A stretch of DNA of 64,000 bases from VAXT01 sp038040395 (lineage in GTDB: Bacteria > Actinomycetota > Thermoleophilia > Gaiellales > Gaiellaceae): contig JBBPIJ010000002.1 in the NCBI GenBank assembly GCA_038040395.1, forward strand, positions 186,001 to 250,000, in the 5' to 3' direction. Each line of letters opens with the position of its first letter. Within the stretch, counting starts at the first letter, position 1. The notes under the pieces were generated by a model. The model did no database searches, was not told where the DNA came from, and saw only the letters and a list, made by a program, of their open reading frames with translations. Position numbers and translations under genes: made by a program. Positions 24,073 through 33,047 of this stretch are shown here, one piece after another.

Positions 24073-24228
24073 TCAGACGCAGGCGCAGGGGGTACGGCCA
24101 CAGGAAGGACAGGCGCGCCGTCGCTTCCAGTCCATCAGGCCCTTGCCGACCCCGCTCAGCACCATCAGGTAGCCCACGCCGCTCGTGAGCGCGAACATGA
24201 GTGTGAGCTGAGGGTCAAGCTGAGCCAT
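24073..24228 (-). CDS. Small membrane protein with a C-terminal Cys cluster (51 aa)
   Basis: Start at the ATG at 24228 (MAQLDPQLTLMFALTSGVGYLM). A hydrophobic stretch at about 8-27 is followed by a basic WKRRR and four Cys in CPSCGRTPCACV, a zinc-ribbon-like tail. It overlaps the 3' end of xerD by 14 bases on the same strand. Function unknown. Confidence 0.55.
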   Translation of the reverse strand: MAQLDPQLTLMFALTSGVGYLMVLSGVGKGLMDWKRRRACPSCGRTPCACV

Positions 24229-25162
24229 CTTTCTTGGGTTTTGCCATCGGCGCAGCAGCAGAAACCTTGAGCCTGCGCCGCGCATGCGGGTGAGCGTCGA
24301 AGTACGCCTCGCGGCGCCTGCGATCGGTTACATGCGTGTACAGCTCCGTTGTCGCGAGGTCGGCGTGGCCGAGCATCTCCTGGACGCTCCTGAGGTCTGC
24401 CCCTCCCTCGAGCAGGTGGGTCGCGAACGAGTGACGGAGCAGATGCGGATGGACGCGGCGCGGCTCGAGCCCAGCTTTTTCGGCCAGTCGCTTGAGGATG
24501 AGAAAGGCGCCTGCGCGTGTGAGCGGGCCGCCCTGGGCGTTCAGGAACAGCTCCGGGCAGTGACGGCGGTCGAGAAACGGGCGGCCTCGAGCGAGGTACC
24601 GGCGGACGGCGTCCACGGCGCTTCGGCCGAGCGGCACGACGCGTTCTTTCCCACCCTTTCCTACTGACCGGACGAGGCGCTCGTCGAGGTCGACGCCGCT
24701 TCGCTCCAGGCCGACGGCCTCGCTGACCCGCAGACCGGCGCCGTACAGGAGCTCCACGAGGGCTCGGTCGCGGAGCGCGCGCGGTGTCGTCTCCGAGGCA
24801 GCCTCCATCAGCCGCTCCGCCTCACCGGCGGAGAGCGTGCGAGGAAGGTGGCGGGCGCGACGAGGCAAGTCGATCTCCGCAGCCGGGTTGTCGTCGCGCG
24901 AGCCGACGAGAAGCTGATGACGGAAGAACGATCGCAGCGCCGCGAGCCGGCGAGCGATGGTCGAGGAGGCGAGACCGGCCCCGCGCAGCTCGGCGATGTA
25001 CCGCTCGAGCTCCTCACGGCTCGCGGTCGCCGGGGAGTGCCTAAGCCACTTCGAGACCGCTACGAGGTCGCGCCGGTAGGCCTCGATCGTCCGTGGCGCG
25101 AGGCGAGCGGCGGCCACGGCCAGGAAGGCTTCGACTTCAGGAGCGAGGATGGCTTCGGTCAT
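24215..25162 (-). CDS. xerD: Tyrosine recombinase XerD
   Basis: 315 residues. N-terminal SAM-like domain with TIEAYRRDLVAVSKWLR; catalytic residues complete: Arg in GAGLRVSEAVGL, Lys in VGKGGKERVVPLG, HLLRHSFATHLLEGG (His, Arg), and LGHADLATTELYTHV with the nucleophilic Tyr. LGHAxLxTTELYTHV is more XerD-like. It resolves chromosome dimers at dif with XerC. Its start lies inside the 3' end of the neighbouring xerC gene (26-base overlap), so both are translated together, unlike the usual separate loci. Confidence 0.88.
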   Translation of the reverse strand: MTEAILAPEVEAFLAVAAARLAPRTIEAYRRDLVAVSKWLRHSPATASREELERYIAELRGAGLASSTIARRLAALRSFFRHQLLVGSRDDNPAAEIDLPRRARHLPRTLSAGEAERLMEAASETTPRALRDRALVELLYGAGLRVSEAVGLERSGVDLDERLVRSVGKGGKERVVPLGRSAVDAVRRYLARGRPFLDRRHCPELFLNAQGGPLTRAGAFLILKRLAEKAGLEPRRVHPHLLRHSFATHLLEGGADLRSVQEMLGHADLATTELYTHVTDRRRREAYFDAHPHARRRLKVSAAAPMAKPKKDGSA

Positions 25163-25985
25163 AGACCTTGCGGAGGCGTTTGCCGTCGACGTGGCTGTAG
25201 GCCTGCGTCGTCGAGAGCGAGCTGTGGCCGAGCAGCTCCTGGATGACGCGGAGGTCTGCACCGCCCTCGAGCAGGTGCGTGGCGAATGCGTGCCGAAGGC
25301 GATGCGGGTGGGGAAGCAGACGCCTGAGCGTGCTCGTGTCCAGCCGCCTGCCGCGAGCCGAGAGGAAGAGAGCGTCCTCGGCGCCCCGGGCGAGCTGCGG
25401 CCGCGCGTCCTCGAGGTACAGCCGAACTCTGTAGGCCGCCTCCTCGCCGAGCGGGACGACGCGCTCCTTGTCGCCCTTGCCCCTGACCCGTACCGCCTCC
25501 TGCTCGAAGTCGACGTCTCCGAGATCGAGGTCGACAGCCTCGCGGCTCCGTAGGCCGGACGAGTAGACGAGCTCGAGGAGGGCTCGGTTACGTAGCGCGA
25601 GCGGCTCCGTGCCGCCGACTTGTTCGAGGATGGCGTCCACTTCTTCGGTCTTCGGCGCATCGGGCAGCCGCCGCTGGCGTCTCGGGCCCAGTTGCATCTC
25701 GGGCACGCGGCTCGCGCCGAGCGTGAACCGGAGCAGGGCCCGCACCGCAGCGAGCTTGCGCGCGATCGTCGCGCCCGCGAGCTTCCGAGGCTGCCGTCCG
25801 GGCCGTGCGGCAGCAAGCTCTGCGGCATATGTGGCGAGCACGGCTGCGTCCACGTCCTCCAGACGGACACTCCGGTTCCGCAACCAGCCTGCGAACTCCG
25901 CGAGGTCGTTCCCGTACGCGCGGCGGGTCGCCTCGGAGAGGGCAGGGCTGGCCAGAAAACGGTCGATCGCAGCGCGGTCGGACAC
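25137..25985 (-). CDS. xerC: Tyrosine recombinase XerC
   Basis: 282 residues from the GTG at 25985; the frame extends to a TTG at 26030. Catalytic set: Arg in SSGLRSREAVDL, Lys in GKGDKERVVPLG, HRLRHAFATHLLEGG, LGHSSLSTTQAYSHV with the Tyr. The SSGLR and LGHSSLSTTQxYxHV motifs fit XerC. It is the upstream gene of a two-gene overlapping pair with xerD. Confidence 0.86.
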   Translation of the reverse strand: MSDRAAIDRFLASPALSEATRRAYGNDLAEFAGWLRNRSVRLEDVDAAVLATYAAELAAARPGRQPRKLAGATIARKLAAVRALLRFTLGASRVPEMQLGPRRQRRLPDAPKTEEVDAILEQVGGTEPLALRNRALLELVYSSGLRSREAVDLDLGDVDFEQEAVRVRGKGDKERVVPLGEEAAYRVRLYLEDARPQLARGAEDALFLSARGRRLDTSTLRRLLPHPHRLRHAFATHLLEGGADLRVIQELLGHSSLSTTQAYSHVDGKRLRKVYDRSHPRS

Positions 25986-26061
25986 CCTGAGGTGTTCGCG
26001 TCTCCATGGGTTTCGCCTGCACCCGACCAACGGGGCCGGCTGCGACGACGGCGAGGAACCC

Positions 26062-27600
26062 CTAGGAAACTGAGTCGACGATCGCTTCGGAGAGGCTCGG
26101 AAACTGGGAGAGGAACTCGGTGCGAGCGTCCTTGAGGCGCTGGATGCCCGCGTCGCACTCCTCCTTGCGGCCGGTGGCCTTGTACAGGCGCTGCGGCTGG
26201 AGGATGTCGATGTCCTCCGCGTCGATGCCCGGCACCGAGCTCGCGACCATGTATCCGAAGTCGGGATCGCGTTCCCACTCGATCGTGCCCTCGGCGATGC
26301 CCTTCACGATCGCCGACGAGTGCTTGATCCTGACCTTCTTCGAGCGAGGATCGTCCTCCCCGCCGCCGACCCGTCCGGTGTTCATGAGGTAGACCTCGAG
26401 CGGGTGGTCCTCGAGCAAGTCGAGGAAGCGGTTTCCCTGGAGGTCGTGCAGCATGGGGAAGAACGGGTTCGTCCCGGGCACGCGGAGAAACTTGCCGGCC
26501 TCGTCGGCGCCGCCCGCGCTCGTGCCCTGGGTCTCGCCGAGCATGAAGAAGGCCGCTGCCTGCGGCCCCTCGAGCTTCGCGACTGCCGGGATGATGTTCT
26601 CGTTCTTGTTCAGGATCAGCAGGAAGTGAGCCTCGTCGATCTGCTCGTCGACGCCTGACTCGATCACGCGGAACGGGAAGGTCGCGCGCCCGTTCGGCGT
26701 GTAGCTCGTGTCGTAGAAGTCGACATCGTCGCCGCGCTGCGAGACGTTCTCGAGGTACGAGTCGGGCTGGGTGATCGCTCCGTAGATCGTCGGCTCGTCG
26801 TCGGGGTTGAGGCCGAAGGTCTTCGCGAAGCAGCCGCTCTCGGTCGCCATGATCCGGCCGTCCGGCATCCAGCCGACGAAGTCATCCTGGACCGGAAGCG
26901 ATCCGTTCTGGCGCGTGAACGTCGTCGTCGTCTTTCCCGTCCCGGAGAGACCCACGATCAGGCCGACGCGGCGCCCGCGGCGGGTCGGGATGATCTTGCA
27001 GCCGGCGTGGAGCGGCAGCCCGCCCCGGTCGTGGACGAGCCTGTTCCACATCCGGAGGGCGCCCTTCTTCGACTCGCCGAAGTAGTCCGAGTTGAAGATC
27101 CGCGTCACGCCCTGGTCGAGGTCGACGGCGATCAAACGGTCGTCGGGATAGCCCTCGGCCTTCAGGTTCGGCGTGTAGACGACGGTCAACTCAGGCTCGT
27201 GGACGTCGAGGTCGGGATCGAAGTAGAGCTGCTGCTGCATCGCGGCGATGTTCGCGTTCGCAGCCTCGATGTAGAGGCGCGCGGGCGTGCGGAACTCGGG
27301 GTCGTTTCCGATATAGCCGTCGATCTGGATCATCTCCCGGCCGGCGATGTAGGTGTCCTGCGCCTCCGCCCATTTCAGGCCTTCCTCGCGCGTGATCGCC
27401 TGGTTCTGTCCGTCGGGCTCGTCGGTGACGATGAAGGTGGAGCGCTTGGAGCGCGAGACGACGTCGGTCTGCACGTTCAGGTTGCCGTACTGCGTCGACT
27501 TCGCGTTCGGCATCTTCGCCGCGAGCTCCTTGACCTCGTCGCGGCTCGGGTTCTCGTGCATCTTGGCCGCCTTCGGCAGGCGGAACAGCATCTTCGCCAC
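26062..27600 (-). CDS. pckA: Phosphoenolpyruvate carboxykinase (ATP)
   Basis: 512 residues from the GTG at 27600, which has AAGGAG at proper spacing; the ATG at 27591 is an alternative. P-loop IVGLSGTGKTTTTF near 235, metal-site and kinase motifs DDFVGWMPDGRIM and TESGCFAKTFGLNPDDEP, GAITQPDSYLENV. It converts oxaloacetate and ATP to phosphoenolpyruvate, the first step of gluconeogenesis. Actinobacteria often use the GTP enzyme; this is the ATP type. It is divergent from sdhA across 164 bases. Confidence 0.92.
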   Translation of the reverse strand: MAKMLFRLPKAAKMHENPSRDEVKELAAKMPNAKSTQYGNLNVQTDVVSRSKRSTFIVTDEPDGQNQAITREEGLKWAEAQDTYIAGREMIQIDGYIGNDPEFRTPARLYIEAANANIAAMQQQLYFDPDLDVHEPELTVVYTPNLKAEGYPDDRLIAVDLDQGVTRIFNSDYFGESKKGALRMWNRLVHDRGGLPLHAGCKIIPTRRGRRVGLIVGLSGTGKTTTTFTRQNGSLPVQDDFVGWMPDGRIMATESGCFAKTFGLNPDDEPTIYGAITQPDSYLENVSQRGDDVDFYDTSYTPNGRATFPFRVIESGVDEQIDEAHFLLILNKNENIIPAVAKLEGPQAAAFFMLGETQGTSAGGADEAGKFLRVPGTNPFFPMLHDLQGNRFLDLLEDHPLEVYLMNTGRVGGGEDDPRSKKVRIKHSSAIVKGIAEGTIEWERDPDFGYMVASSVPGIDAEDIDILQPQRLYKATGRKEECDAGIQRLKDARTEFLSQFPSLSEAIVDSVS

Positions 27601-27764
27601 TGCGGCTTGCTCCTTGGAGAGTGGGCGGGACGGGAAAATCCTACCCCGCGCTGCACGATTCAATCTGTACGAGCGCCTAAGACAGGCTGATCCGATACCG
27701 TCGGTGTCACGCGAGATGCCGCACCGATTCCGCATGGCAAGCCAATGTAACTTGGACGCGTAGC

Positions 27765-29450
27765 GTGGAGGCGACGCACGACGTGCTCGTAGTGGGGGCC
27801 GGGCTGGCGGGCATGCGCGCAGCCATCGAGGCGCATGATCTTGGCGCCGACGTCGCGCTGATCTCGAAGATCCACCCGGTGCGCAGCCACTCCGGCGCGG
27901 CCGAGGGCGGGATCAACGCGGCGCTCGGAAACGCCTCCGACGACGACCCCGAGAAGCACGCCTACGACACGGTCAAGGGCTCCGACTACCTGGGCGACCA
28001 GGACGCGATCGAGATCCTCTGCAACGAGGCGCCCGGCGACGTCTACCAGCTCGAGCACTGGGGCGCCGTCTTCTCGCGCACCGAGGACGGCCGGATCGCC
28101 CAGCGGCCGTTCGGCGCAGCCGGCGAGCCGCGCACGGCCTATGCGGCCGACATCACCGGCCACGTGCTCATCCATGTCCTCTACGAGCAGGTGATGAAGC
28201 GCGATCTCAAGGTCTACGAGGAGTTCTTCGCCTGGAAGCTCGTCGTCGAGGACGATCGCTGCCAGGGCGTGATCACGTGGGACCTCCTGAACGGCGGCCT
28301 GAAGACGTTCGGCGCCAAGACCGTCATCCTCGCCACCGGCGGGGCGGGGCGGCTCTACGCGGGGACGACGAACGCCTACGCGTGCACCGGCGACGGCATG
28401 ACGATGGCCCTTCGCGCCGGAGTGCCGCTGAAGGACATGGAGATGATGCAGTTCCACCCGACGACGCTCTCGCCGACGGGAGTGCTCATAACCGAGGGCT
28501 GCCGCGGGGAGGGCGCCTACCTCCTGAACGGGGAGGGAGAGCGGTTCCTGAAGAACTACGCCCCGAACGCGATGGAGCTCGCGAGCCGCGACGTCATCTC
28601 ACGCGCCGAGCAGACGGAGATCGACGAGGGACGCGGCGTCGACGGAAGCGTGCTGCTCGACCTCCGCCACTTGGGTGCGGAGAAGATCATCGAGCGCTTG
28701 CACGGCACTCGCGAGCTCGCGATGACCTTCGCGCTCATCGATCCGATCCACGAGCCGATCCCCGTTCGGCCCGGAGCGCATTACCACATGGGTGGCGTCG
28801 ACACGGACCACGAAGACGGGCAGACCGAGCTGGAAGGGCTCTACGCCGCAGGCGAGTGCGCCTGCGTCTCGGTGCACGGCGCGAACCGTCTCGGCGGCAA
28901 CGCGCTCATGGAGACGATCACGTACGGGAGGCGAGCCGGCGCCGCCGCGGCGGACTGGGCGCTCACCCACACGACCATCGACGTTCCGGTGGGGATCGAG
29001 GCGGACGCGGAACGCGAGGTCAAGACCCTCCTCGATCGCCTGGACGGCGAGCGCCCCTGGCAGATCCGGGACGAGCTCGCGAAGACGATGCACGAGAACT
29101 TCGGCGTCTTCCGGCGCGAGAACCAGATGAAGGAGCAGCAGCGGATCGTCGGCTACCTGCGCGAGCGATACGAGAACGTGATCGTCGACGACAAGGGCGA
29201 GGTGTTCAACAACGACCTCACCCAGGCGCTCGAGCTCGGGTTCTTGCTCGAGCTGGCCGCGTGCATGCTCGTCGCGGGGATCGAGCGGAAGGAGAGCCGG
29301 GGCGCGCACGCCCGGCCGCACGACTACCCTGACCGCGACGACGAGAACTTCATGAAACACACGATGGTCCGCTGGGTCGACGACCAGCCGGTGCTGGACT
29401 GGGCGCCGGTGACCGTTACGAAGTGGCAGCCACAGGAGAGGACGTACTAG
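27765..29450 (+). CDS. sdhA: Succinate dehydrogenase/fumarate reductase flavoprotein subunit
   Basis: 561 residues from a GTG start. FAD site VLVVGAGLAGMRAAIEA, the FAD-linking His in RSHSGAAEGGINAAL near 44, the active-site MEMMQFHPTTL, RPGAHYHMGGVDTD and VSVHGANRLGGNALMETITYGR. It oxidises succinate to fumarate. The C-terminal domain is complete. It leads a three-gene operon with sdhB and the CCG-domain subunit. Confidence 0.94.
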   Translation: MEATHDVLVVGAGLAGMRAAIEAHDLGADVALISKIHPVRSHSGAAEGGINAALGNASDDDPEKHAYDTVKGSDYLGDQDAIEILCNEAPGDVYQLEHWGAVFSRTEDGRIAQRPFGAAGEPRTAYAADITGHVLIHVLYEQVMKRDLKVYEEFFAWKLVVEDDRCQGVITWDLLNGGLKTFGAKTVILATGGAGRLYAGTTNAYACTGDGMTMALRAGVPLKDMEMMQFHPTTLSPTGVLITEGCRGEGAYLLNGEGERFLKNYAPNAMELASRDVISRAEQTEIDEGRGVDGSVLLDLRHLGAEKIIERLHGTRELAMTFALIDPIHEPIPVRPGAHYHMGGVDTDHEDGQTELEGLYAAGECACVSVHGANRLGGNALMETITYGRRAGAAAADWALTHTTIDVPVGIEADAEREVKTLLDRLDGERPWQIRDELAKTMHENFGVFRRENQMKEQQRIVGYLRERYENVIVDDKGEVFNNDLTQALELGFLLELAACMLVAGIERKESRGAHARPHDYPDRDDENFMKHTMVRWVDDQPVLDWAPVTVTKWQPQERTY

Positions 29451-30559
29451 TGAGCGAAGCGGCGGTCCACACGTGGGAGGGCGCGACGATGGAGGTCGCG
29501 CTCAAGATCTGGCGCGTCGACGAGAACGGCGACCGCGACCTCCGGACCTACGAGGTCGAAGCGCCCGAATGGGCCTGCCTGCTCGACGTCCTCGACATCA
29601 TCAAGGACCGCCACGACGGGACGCTCGCCTACCGCAAGAGCTGCCGGATGATGATCTGCGGCTCCTGCGGCATGCGCATGGACGGCCGCGCGATCCTCGC
29701 CTGCAAGGAGCGGATGAAGCCGATCGTCGACGCCGGCCACGTCCCCGTCATCTCGTCGATGGGGAACCTGCCGATCATCAGAGACCTCGTCGTGGAAATG
29801 GGCCCGTTCTGGCAGAAGGTGAAAGCGGTCAAGCCCTGGCTCGACTCGGGCTACGACGAGGCGCCGGAGAAGGAGTGGGTCGTCTCGCAGCAGCAGATGA
29901 ACCCGATCAACAAGGAGTCGCTCTGCATCATGTGCGGCTGCTGCGTCTCGGAGTGCAACGCGATGGAGGCGGACCCGGAGTTCCGCGGTCCCGCAGCGCT
30001 CGCCAAGGGGATGCGCTTCGTCGGCGATCCCCGCGACCACGACGAGGTCGAGCGGCTGAGCGAGCTGAACGACGAGCACGGGATTTGGGACTGCACGCGG
30101 TGCTATTTCTGCAACGAGCGCTGCCCGAAGGGCGTCGACCCACGCGACGCGATCGCCAAGCTCGGCGCCGAGTCGATCAAGCACGACATCGACTGGGACC
30201 TGGGCGCCAAGCACGCGAAGTGGTTCGTCACCTCGGCGAAGACGACCGGCTGGCTGCGCGAGACCGAGCTCGTGCCGAAGACCCAGGGAATCTTCGGCGC
30301 GCTGAAGGAGACGAAGTTCGCGCTTGCGCTCGCCAGGCGCGGCAAGGTGCCGCCGCCGGGGCCAATCCACGTCGCCGCCGAGGTCGACGAGTCCCGTGCG
30401 CTCTACAACCTCGTCAAGGAGCAGGGTCTCGACGGCGCCGCCGGGATCGTCCAGGGCGAGCGGGCGCTCGCGAGGATCGAGCACGTCGAGGCCGCCGGGG
30501 CGCATCGAGACGTACCGGAAGTCACACCGGGTGAAGAACCGCCGGCGGCCGAAGGATGA
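29450..30559 (+). CDS. sdhB: Succinate dehydrogenase iron-sulfur subunit
   Basis: 369 residues from the GTG at 29450 with AGGAGAGG upstream, overlapping the sdhA stop by one base. The [2Fe-2S] domain has CRMMICGSCGMRMDGRAILAC near 60-80. The C-terminal domain has CIMCGCCVSECNA near 153 and CTRCYFCNERCPKG near 213 for the other clusters. It is longer than standard SdhB (about 240) by a C-terminal extension of 100 residues that ends in a Pro/Glu-rich tail; such extensions occur in SDHs that work with a CCG-domain subunit. Confidence 0.92.
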   Translation: MSEAAVHTWEGATMEVALKIWRVDENGDRDLRTYEVEAPEWACLLDVLDIIKDRHDGTLAYRKSCRMMICGSCGMRMDGRAILACKERMKPIVDAGHVPVISSMGNLPIIRDLVVEMGPFWQKVKAVKPWLDSGYDEAPEKEWVVSQQQMNPINKESLCIMCGCCVSECNAMEADPEFRGPAALAKGMRFVGDPRDHDEVERLSELNDEHGIWDCTRCYFCNERCPKGVDPRDAIAKLGAESIKHDIDWDLGAKHAKWFVTSAKTTGWLRETELVPKTQGIFGALKETKFALALARRGKVPPPGPIHVAAEVDESRALYNLVKEQGLDGAAGIVQGERALARIEHVEAAGAHRDVPEVTPGEEPPAAEG

Positions 30560-31437
30560 AGGTCGCCTACTACAAGGGCTGCCTGGCCTCGCTGTCGGCG
30601 AAGGAGCTCGACTCCTCCACGCAGGCGCTGGCGCCCAAGCTCGACATCGAGCTCGACGAGCTGGACGCCGTCACTTGCTGCGGCGCCGGCGACATCCACG
30701 AGGCCGAGCCGGACTACTACCTGCACCTGAACGCGCGCATCCTCGCCTACGGCGAGCAGACCGGCGCGGACACGCTGATGACGATCTGCAACGTCTGTAC
30801 GCTCAACCTGCGCCAGGCGAACTGGCAGCTGAAGAACGACGACGAACTGCGGGAGCGCGTCAACAAGAACCTCGAGACGGTCGGTGCACCGCCGTACAGC
30901 GGCAACATCGAGGTCAAGCACTTCCTCTGGATGATCGCCGAGGGCGACGGCTACGAGCGACTGAAGGAGGTCGCCCACAAGGGGCTGAAGGGGCTCAAGG
31001 TCGCCCCGTTCTACGGCTGCCAGATCCTGCGCCCCTCGAAGATCCTCGGCTTCGAGGATCCCGACAAGCCGCACTCGCTCGAGGCGATCATCGACGCGTG
31101 TGGGGGAGAGGCGATCGACTATCCCGCCAAGATCAAGTGCTGCGGGTTCCCGATCATCCAGGCCCGCGAGGAGACTGCGCTCGGCGAGCTCATCCAGCCG
31201 ATCGAGCAGGCGACGGAGGCCGGGGCAGACGTGATGGTCACGCCGTGTCCGCTCTGCCATCTCTCGCTCGACGCGTGGCAGTCGAAGCTGAAGGCGAAGA
31301 CGGGTCGCGACTTCCAGATGCCGATCCTCCACCTCTCACAGCTGATCGGCGTCGCCGCCGGGCTCGAGGAGTCGGAGCTGAAGTTCAAGCGCCACGTGGT
31401 CTCGGTCAAACCGATGCTCGACAAGCTCGAGGTCTAA
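30556..31437 (+). CDS. CCG-domain subunit (SdhE/HdrB-like) of succinate dehydrogenase
   Basis: 293 residues, ATGA overlap with sdhB. Two Cys-rich CCG domains: VTCCGAGDIHEAEPD near 40 with CNVCTLNL near 77, and IKCCGFPIIQ near 195 with TPCPLCHLSLD near 230. CCG domains hold the noncubane [4Fe-4S] clusters of heterodisulfide reductase B and of the SdhE subunit of archaeal/type E succinate dehydrogenases. No sdhC/sdhD membrane-anchor genes follow, so this subunit probably replaces them as the electron exit and membrane attachment toward quinone. Confidence 0.88.
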   Translation: MKVAYYKGCLASLSAKELDSSTQALAPKLDIELDELDAVTCCGAGDIHEAEPDYYLHLNARILAYGEQTGADTLMTICNVCTLNLRQANWQLKNDDELRERVNKNLETVGAPPYSGNIEVKHFLWMIAEGDGYERLKEVAHKGLKGLKVAPFYGCQILRPSKILGFEDPDKPHSLEAIIDACGGEAIDYPAKIKCCGFPIIQAREETALGELIQPIEQATEAGADVMVTPCPLCHLSLDAWQSKLKAKTGRDFQMPILHLSQLIGVAAGLEESELKFKRHVVSVKPMLDKLEV

Positions 31438-31560
31438 CTCAGGGCTCGAGGATCTCTCGGCGGAGACTCGCCGGCTCCTAAGCCTAATCTCGTTGAGGTC
31501 GTAACCTCCATGTCACGCCCGCGCGTTTCATTGCGGGATCCATCTGCGAAAGAGGGAGAC

Positions 31561-32049
31561 ATGAGTAGATTCTTCGTCCTGTTGGCGATCATCGCCGCGT
31601 GCGCGTATCCAGCAGGTGCGGCGGCGGATCCGCCCTTCGCCTATGCCGCCGGGAGCGGCGCTGTCGCCCCATACAACGCTCACGCCGATGCGCATTTCTC
31701 GTTCACGGCTCACGATGGCTCAAGCGGAGTCACAGGCCGGATGCAACTGCGCTTCACCTACGACGAAGGGTCGCCGACCGAGCAGTACAGCGCGGATGTC
31801 GTTTGCCTGACCGTCGTTGGGAACGATGCGTCGTTGACGGGTGTGATCACACGCGTGGTGAATCCCACGTCCGGGCTCGAAGAGGGCGATTTCTTGACCT
31901 TCCAGGTCACCGACAACGGCCAACCGGGCTCTTCGGTGCCGGATGAATTCAGGGCCAGCGGCGGTGAGGAGTGCCCGCTTCCGACGGGAGGGGGAGGGTC
32001 GTTGGTGACGCAAGGGAATATCAACGTCAATCAGGGCGATCTCCCCTGA
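31561..32049 (+). CDS. Exported protein, unknown function (162 aa)
   Basis: GAGGGAG lies just before the ATG at 31561, favouring it over an ATG 51 bases upstream. Signal peptide MSRFFVLLAIIAACAYPAGA followed by ADPP. The mature part is a predicted beta protein (AHADAHFSFTAHDGSSGVTG, MQLRFTYDEG, FLTFQVTDNGQPGSS) with two Cys. A Gly/Asn-rich end. It looks like a small secreted beta-sandwich protein; no family recognised. Confidence 0.7.
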   Translation: MSRFFVLLAIIAACAYPAGAAADPPFAYAAGSGAVAPYNAHADAHFSFTAHDGSSGVTGRMQLRFTYDEGSPTEQYSADVVCLTVVGNDASLTGVITRVVNPTSGLEEGDFLTFQVTDNGQPGSSVPDEFRASGGEECPLPTGGGGSLVTQGNINVNQGDLP

Positions 32050-32080
32050 GCTCCGATCGTGCTGCTCTAAACGCGGTGCA

Positions 32081-32112
32081 GGACGGGCGGAATCAGCTGG
32101 TTCCGCCCGTCC
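32081..32112. terminator. Strong hairpin after the exported-protein gene
   Basis: GGACGGGCGGAA, 8-base loop, TTCCGCCCGTCC: a perfect 12-bp stem 31 bases past the stop codon. No T-run follows, as is usual for terminator-like hairpins in high-GC actinobacteria. Confidence 0.6.
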
Positions 32113-32231
32113 GCTCGATGTCTCTCTGATAGGCGACTGCGTAGTCGCGCACCATCCCCTGGGGCGAAGGGAGCCGCTCGAAATCCGGTGGCGTGTCCGA
32201 CGGCGTCGGCACGCACGAGAATGCGGTCCGA

Positions 32232-33047
32232 ATGAAGAAACCGCTCGCTACGCTCGGCGCGGCCGGCCTCGCCGTCGCGGCCTGGGGGCAGTTCGAGGCC
32301 GGCTGGGTTCGGCTCCGCACGCTGAGGGTGGCGATTCCCGGCCTCCCCCGGGAACTGGACGGGCTTCGCATCGTCCACCTCTCCGACTTCCATCTCGGCT
32401 TCCCGTCGCGGGGCGAGCACGCGGTCCATCGTGCCGTTCGTTGGACGGCGGGGCGTGAGCCCGATCTGACCGCGATCACGGGCGACCTGCTCTCGCGCCC
32501 GAGCGCTGAGCCGAGGCTGCGCATGCTCCTCAACCGATTGCCCGGCTCGTTCGCGGTTCTCGGGAACCACGACTTCGCGATCTCGCGAGACCCGTTCTCC
32601 AAGCCGAGCGCGCTCACCGATCTCGGGTCGACGACCCTCTTGGCCGACGAAGCGCGGACGGTGGAGCTCCGCGGACGTCGCGTGCAGATCGTCGGCGTCG
32701 ACCCACGCTCCTACCGGAAGGGGACGGCCCGGCCCGAGCGGCTCGCCGACCCCGAAGCCGATCTGCGCATCCTGCTCTGCCACTTCCCGAACGTGATCGA
32801 CAAGCTGCCGGCGGGCGTCTTCGACCTCGTCCTCGCGGGACATCTCCACGCCGGCCAGATCTGCGTCCCCTACGGACGTGGGAAAAGGCTCAGGCTTGCG
32901 CACATTCGGTGGACCTACGCGGAGGGCATCTACAACCGGCCCGGCGGCGTGTTGCACGTCTCGCCCGGTCTAGGCACGACCTTTGTCCCGTTCCGGTTCT
33001 TCGCTCGTCCCGAGGCGACTGAGCTTGTCCTAAAGTCCCCGGCGTGA
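32232..33047 (+). CDS. Metallophosphoesterase, membrane-anchored
   Basis: 271 residues from the ATG at 32232 (a GTG 39 bases earlier is possible). A hydrophobic N-terminal stretch after MKKPLATLG acts as anchor or signal. Dinuclear metal motifs: VHLSDFHLG, TGDLLSRP, VLGNHDF, LLCHFPN and LAGHLHAGQ. This is the calcineurin-like set with the YkuE/YaeI arrangement, in which the substrate may be a lipid phosphoester such as a UDP-sugar lipid. The exact substrate is unknown. The next gene starts inside its stop codon. Confidence 0.87.
   Translation: MKKPLATLGAAGLAVAAWGQFEAGWVRLRTLRVAIPGLPRELDGLRIVHLSDFHLGFPSRGEHAVHRAVRWTAGREPDLTAITGDLLSRPSAEPRLRMLLNRLPGSFAVLGNHDFAISRDPFSKPSALTDLGSTTLLADEARTVELRGRRVQIVGVDPRSYRKGTARPERLADPEADLRILLCHFPNVIDKLPAGVFDLVLAGHLHAGQICVPYGRGKRLRLAHIRWTYAEGIYNRPGGVLHVSPGLGTTFVPFRFFARPEATELVLKSPA

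Noticed and set aside
24215..26278. A 687-codon frame covering both recombinases
   Set aside because: The upstream part is an out-of-frame shadow of xerC; xerD starts at 25162.
32067..32957. Minus-strand frame opposite the metallophosphoesterase
   Set aside because: The plus strand has all five metal motifs; the minus product is low-information.
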